Below, piece by piece: positions 4,779 to 5,282 of a stretch of 5,282 nucleotides of DNA. Where the stretch lies: assembly GCA_017302755.1 (NCBI GenBank), contig JAFLCR010000160.1:1-5282 (forward strand). The letters are read 5' to 3'. Origin of the DNA: Alphaproteobacteria bacterium (lineage in GTDB: Bacteria; Pseudomonadota; Alphaproteobacteria; Rickettsiales; JAFLCR01). The notes under the pieces are model-generated. The model searched no databases. It was not told the DNA's origin and was given only the letters and a program-made list of their open reading frames with translations. A program made the position numbers and the translations under genes. Position 1 is the stretch's first letter, and each line of letters opens with the position of its first letter.

Positions 4779-5282
4779 ATGAAAAAATCACTTATTGCAT
4801 CCTTGGTTGGAATCAGCCTACTCGCATCCGCCAACCTCGCATCGGCTTCAACCGTTTATTCCGGTTCGGTCATTAACGCCACCCCCTCAGCCTGCTGCGG
4901 CTTAACCGCCCCGTTGCTTCTTGATCAGTCAGGTCTTTCGAGCAACTACGTCAGCGGCGTTACCAATTTCGAAACCTTTACGAGCTCGAATCCGACTCAC
5001 CTCGGAACTTCCGGCACGCCGTCAACCTCTGGCTATTTCGCACTAGCAGGGGCATTTGTCGACATCGATCTGGGCAGCACCCTGACCCTGACCAAGCTCG
5101 CACTCTGGAATGACAACGACTACCAAGGCGTCAAGAACTTCAACTTGCTAATTTCCGACAATGCTCTCTTTACTGGAGCCACCTCCCTCGGAAGCTTCAC
5201 CGCAACCTACGGCGTCGGAAACGCCTTCCTCGACTATCAAATCGGTATAGATGTCCAGCTGTTTGACCTGATCGACGCAACA
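4779..5282 (+). CDS. Secreted discoidin-like protein, probable PEP-CTERM protein, 3' end missing
   Basis: The frame stays open to the last base, giving 168 residues. The start has AGGAG (4768-4772) 6 nt upstream. A clear Sec signal peptide is present: MKKS, a hydrophobic stretch, then ASA (21-23) as the likely signal peptidase I site, so the mature protein would begin at Ser24. The mature part is rich in Ser, Thr, Gly and Asn. It has a Cys39-Cys40 pair, LDQSGLSSNYVSGVTNFETF (48-67), and a beta-rich core LTKLALWNDND (104-114) with FNLLISD and TSLGSFTAT (135-143). I associate this pattern with F5/8-type (discoidin-like) PEP-CTERM proteins, which exosortase sorts to the envelope in polysaccharide-producing bacteria. 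The defining C-terminal PEP motif lies beyond the window, so that label is inferred. Flanking DNA is more AT-rich than the genes before it. Confidence 0.7.
   Translation, partial: MKKSLIASLVGISLLASANLASASTVYSGSVINATPSACCGLTAPLLLDQSGLSSNYVSGVTNFETFTSSNPTHLGTSGTPSTSGYFALAGAFVDIDLGSTLTLTKLALWNDNDYQGVKNFNLLISDNALFTGATSLGSFTATYGVGNAFLDYQIGIDVQLFDLIDAT

Noticed and set aside
1..5282. CRISPR array, tRNA, rRNA or complete insertion sequence
   Set aside because: No regularly spaced direct repeats, no tRNA or rRNA signatures and no transposase motifs were seen on either strand.

Overview
The window reads as two unrelated pieces of proteobacterial DNA joined inside an 18-nt stretch at about 3572-3589. 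Both window ends cut through genes, as in a short metagenomic contig. All identifications come from reading the sequence; no database search was run.

Left piece (1-3589) is alphaproteobacterial. It holds FliX, a flagellar assembly regulator known from that class, a DksA with the reduced-cysteine zinc finger common there, and the L-ring protein FlgH. In order: the 3' end of a nucleotide-sugar epimerase/dehydratase of the UDP-glucuronate decarboxylase type (1-606, +); a REPIN-like pair of inverted palindromic repeats (614-721); a Gfo/Idh/MocA oxidoreductase (739-1659, +); fliX (1690-2118, +), apparently leaderless from its own promoter; dksA (2191-2610, +) with a good sigma70-type promoter inside the end of fliX; a gene-free interval (2611-2923) with a third, diverged repeat copy and a structured element; and flgH (minus strand, stop at 2924), which lacks its lipoprotein signal because the window switches to other DNA there. 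The first two enzymes suggest surface-carbohydrate metabolism; fliX, dksA and flgH form a flagellar-regulatory neighbourhood.

Right piece (about 3572-5282) looks beta- or gammaproteobacterial, perhaps Rhodocyclales-like (inference). It holds the C-terminal kinase half of a CreC-type sensor histidine kinase (to 4132, +), an FCY1-type cytosine deaminase 23 nt downstream (4156-4608, +), and the start of a secreted protein with a signal peptide and a discoidin-like beta core typical of PEP-CTERM proteins (4779 to the end, +). The last gene is preceded by a GG-N10-GC sigma54-type promoter with correct spacing and, about 80 nt further up, a palindrome-like 18-mer that could bind an enhancer-binding activator.

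The most important caution is the junction. flgH and creC face opposite ways, and both lose their 5' ends at the same point, where one short GC-rich stretch fits both proteins. A chimeric assembly is the simplest explanation. Two long open frames across the junction (2924-3931 minus, 3026-4132 plus) are half antisense and should not be annotated as fusion proteins. I see no complete new multi-gene system; the most testable novelties are the sigma54/upstream-motif arrangement at the secreted protein, the leaderless fliX and the repeat family.
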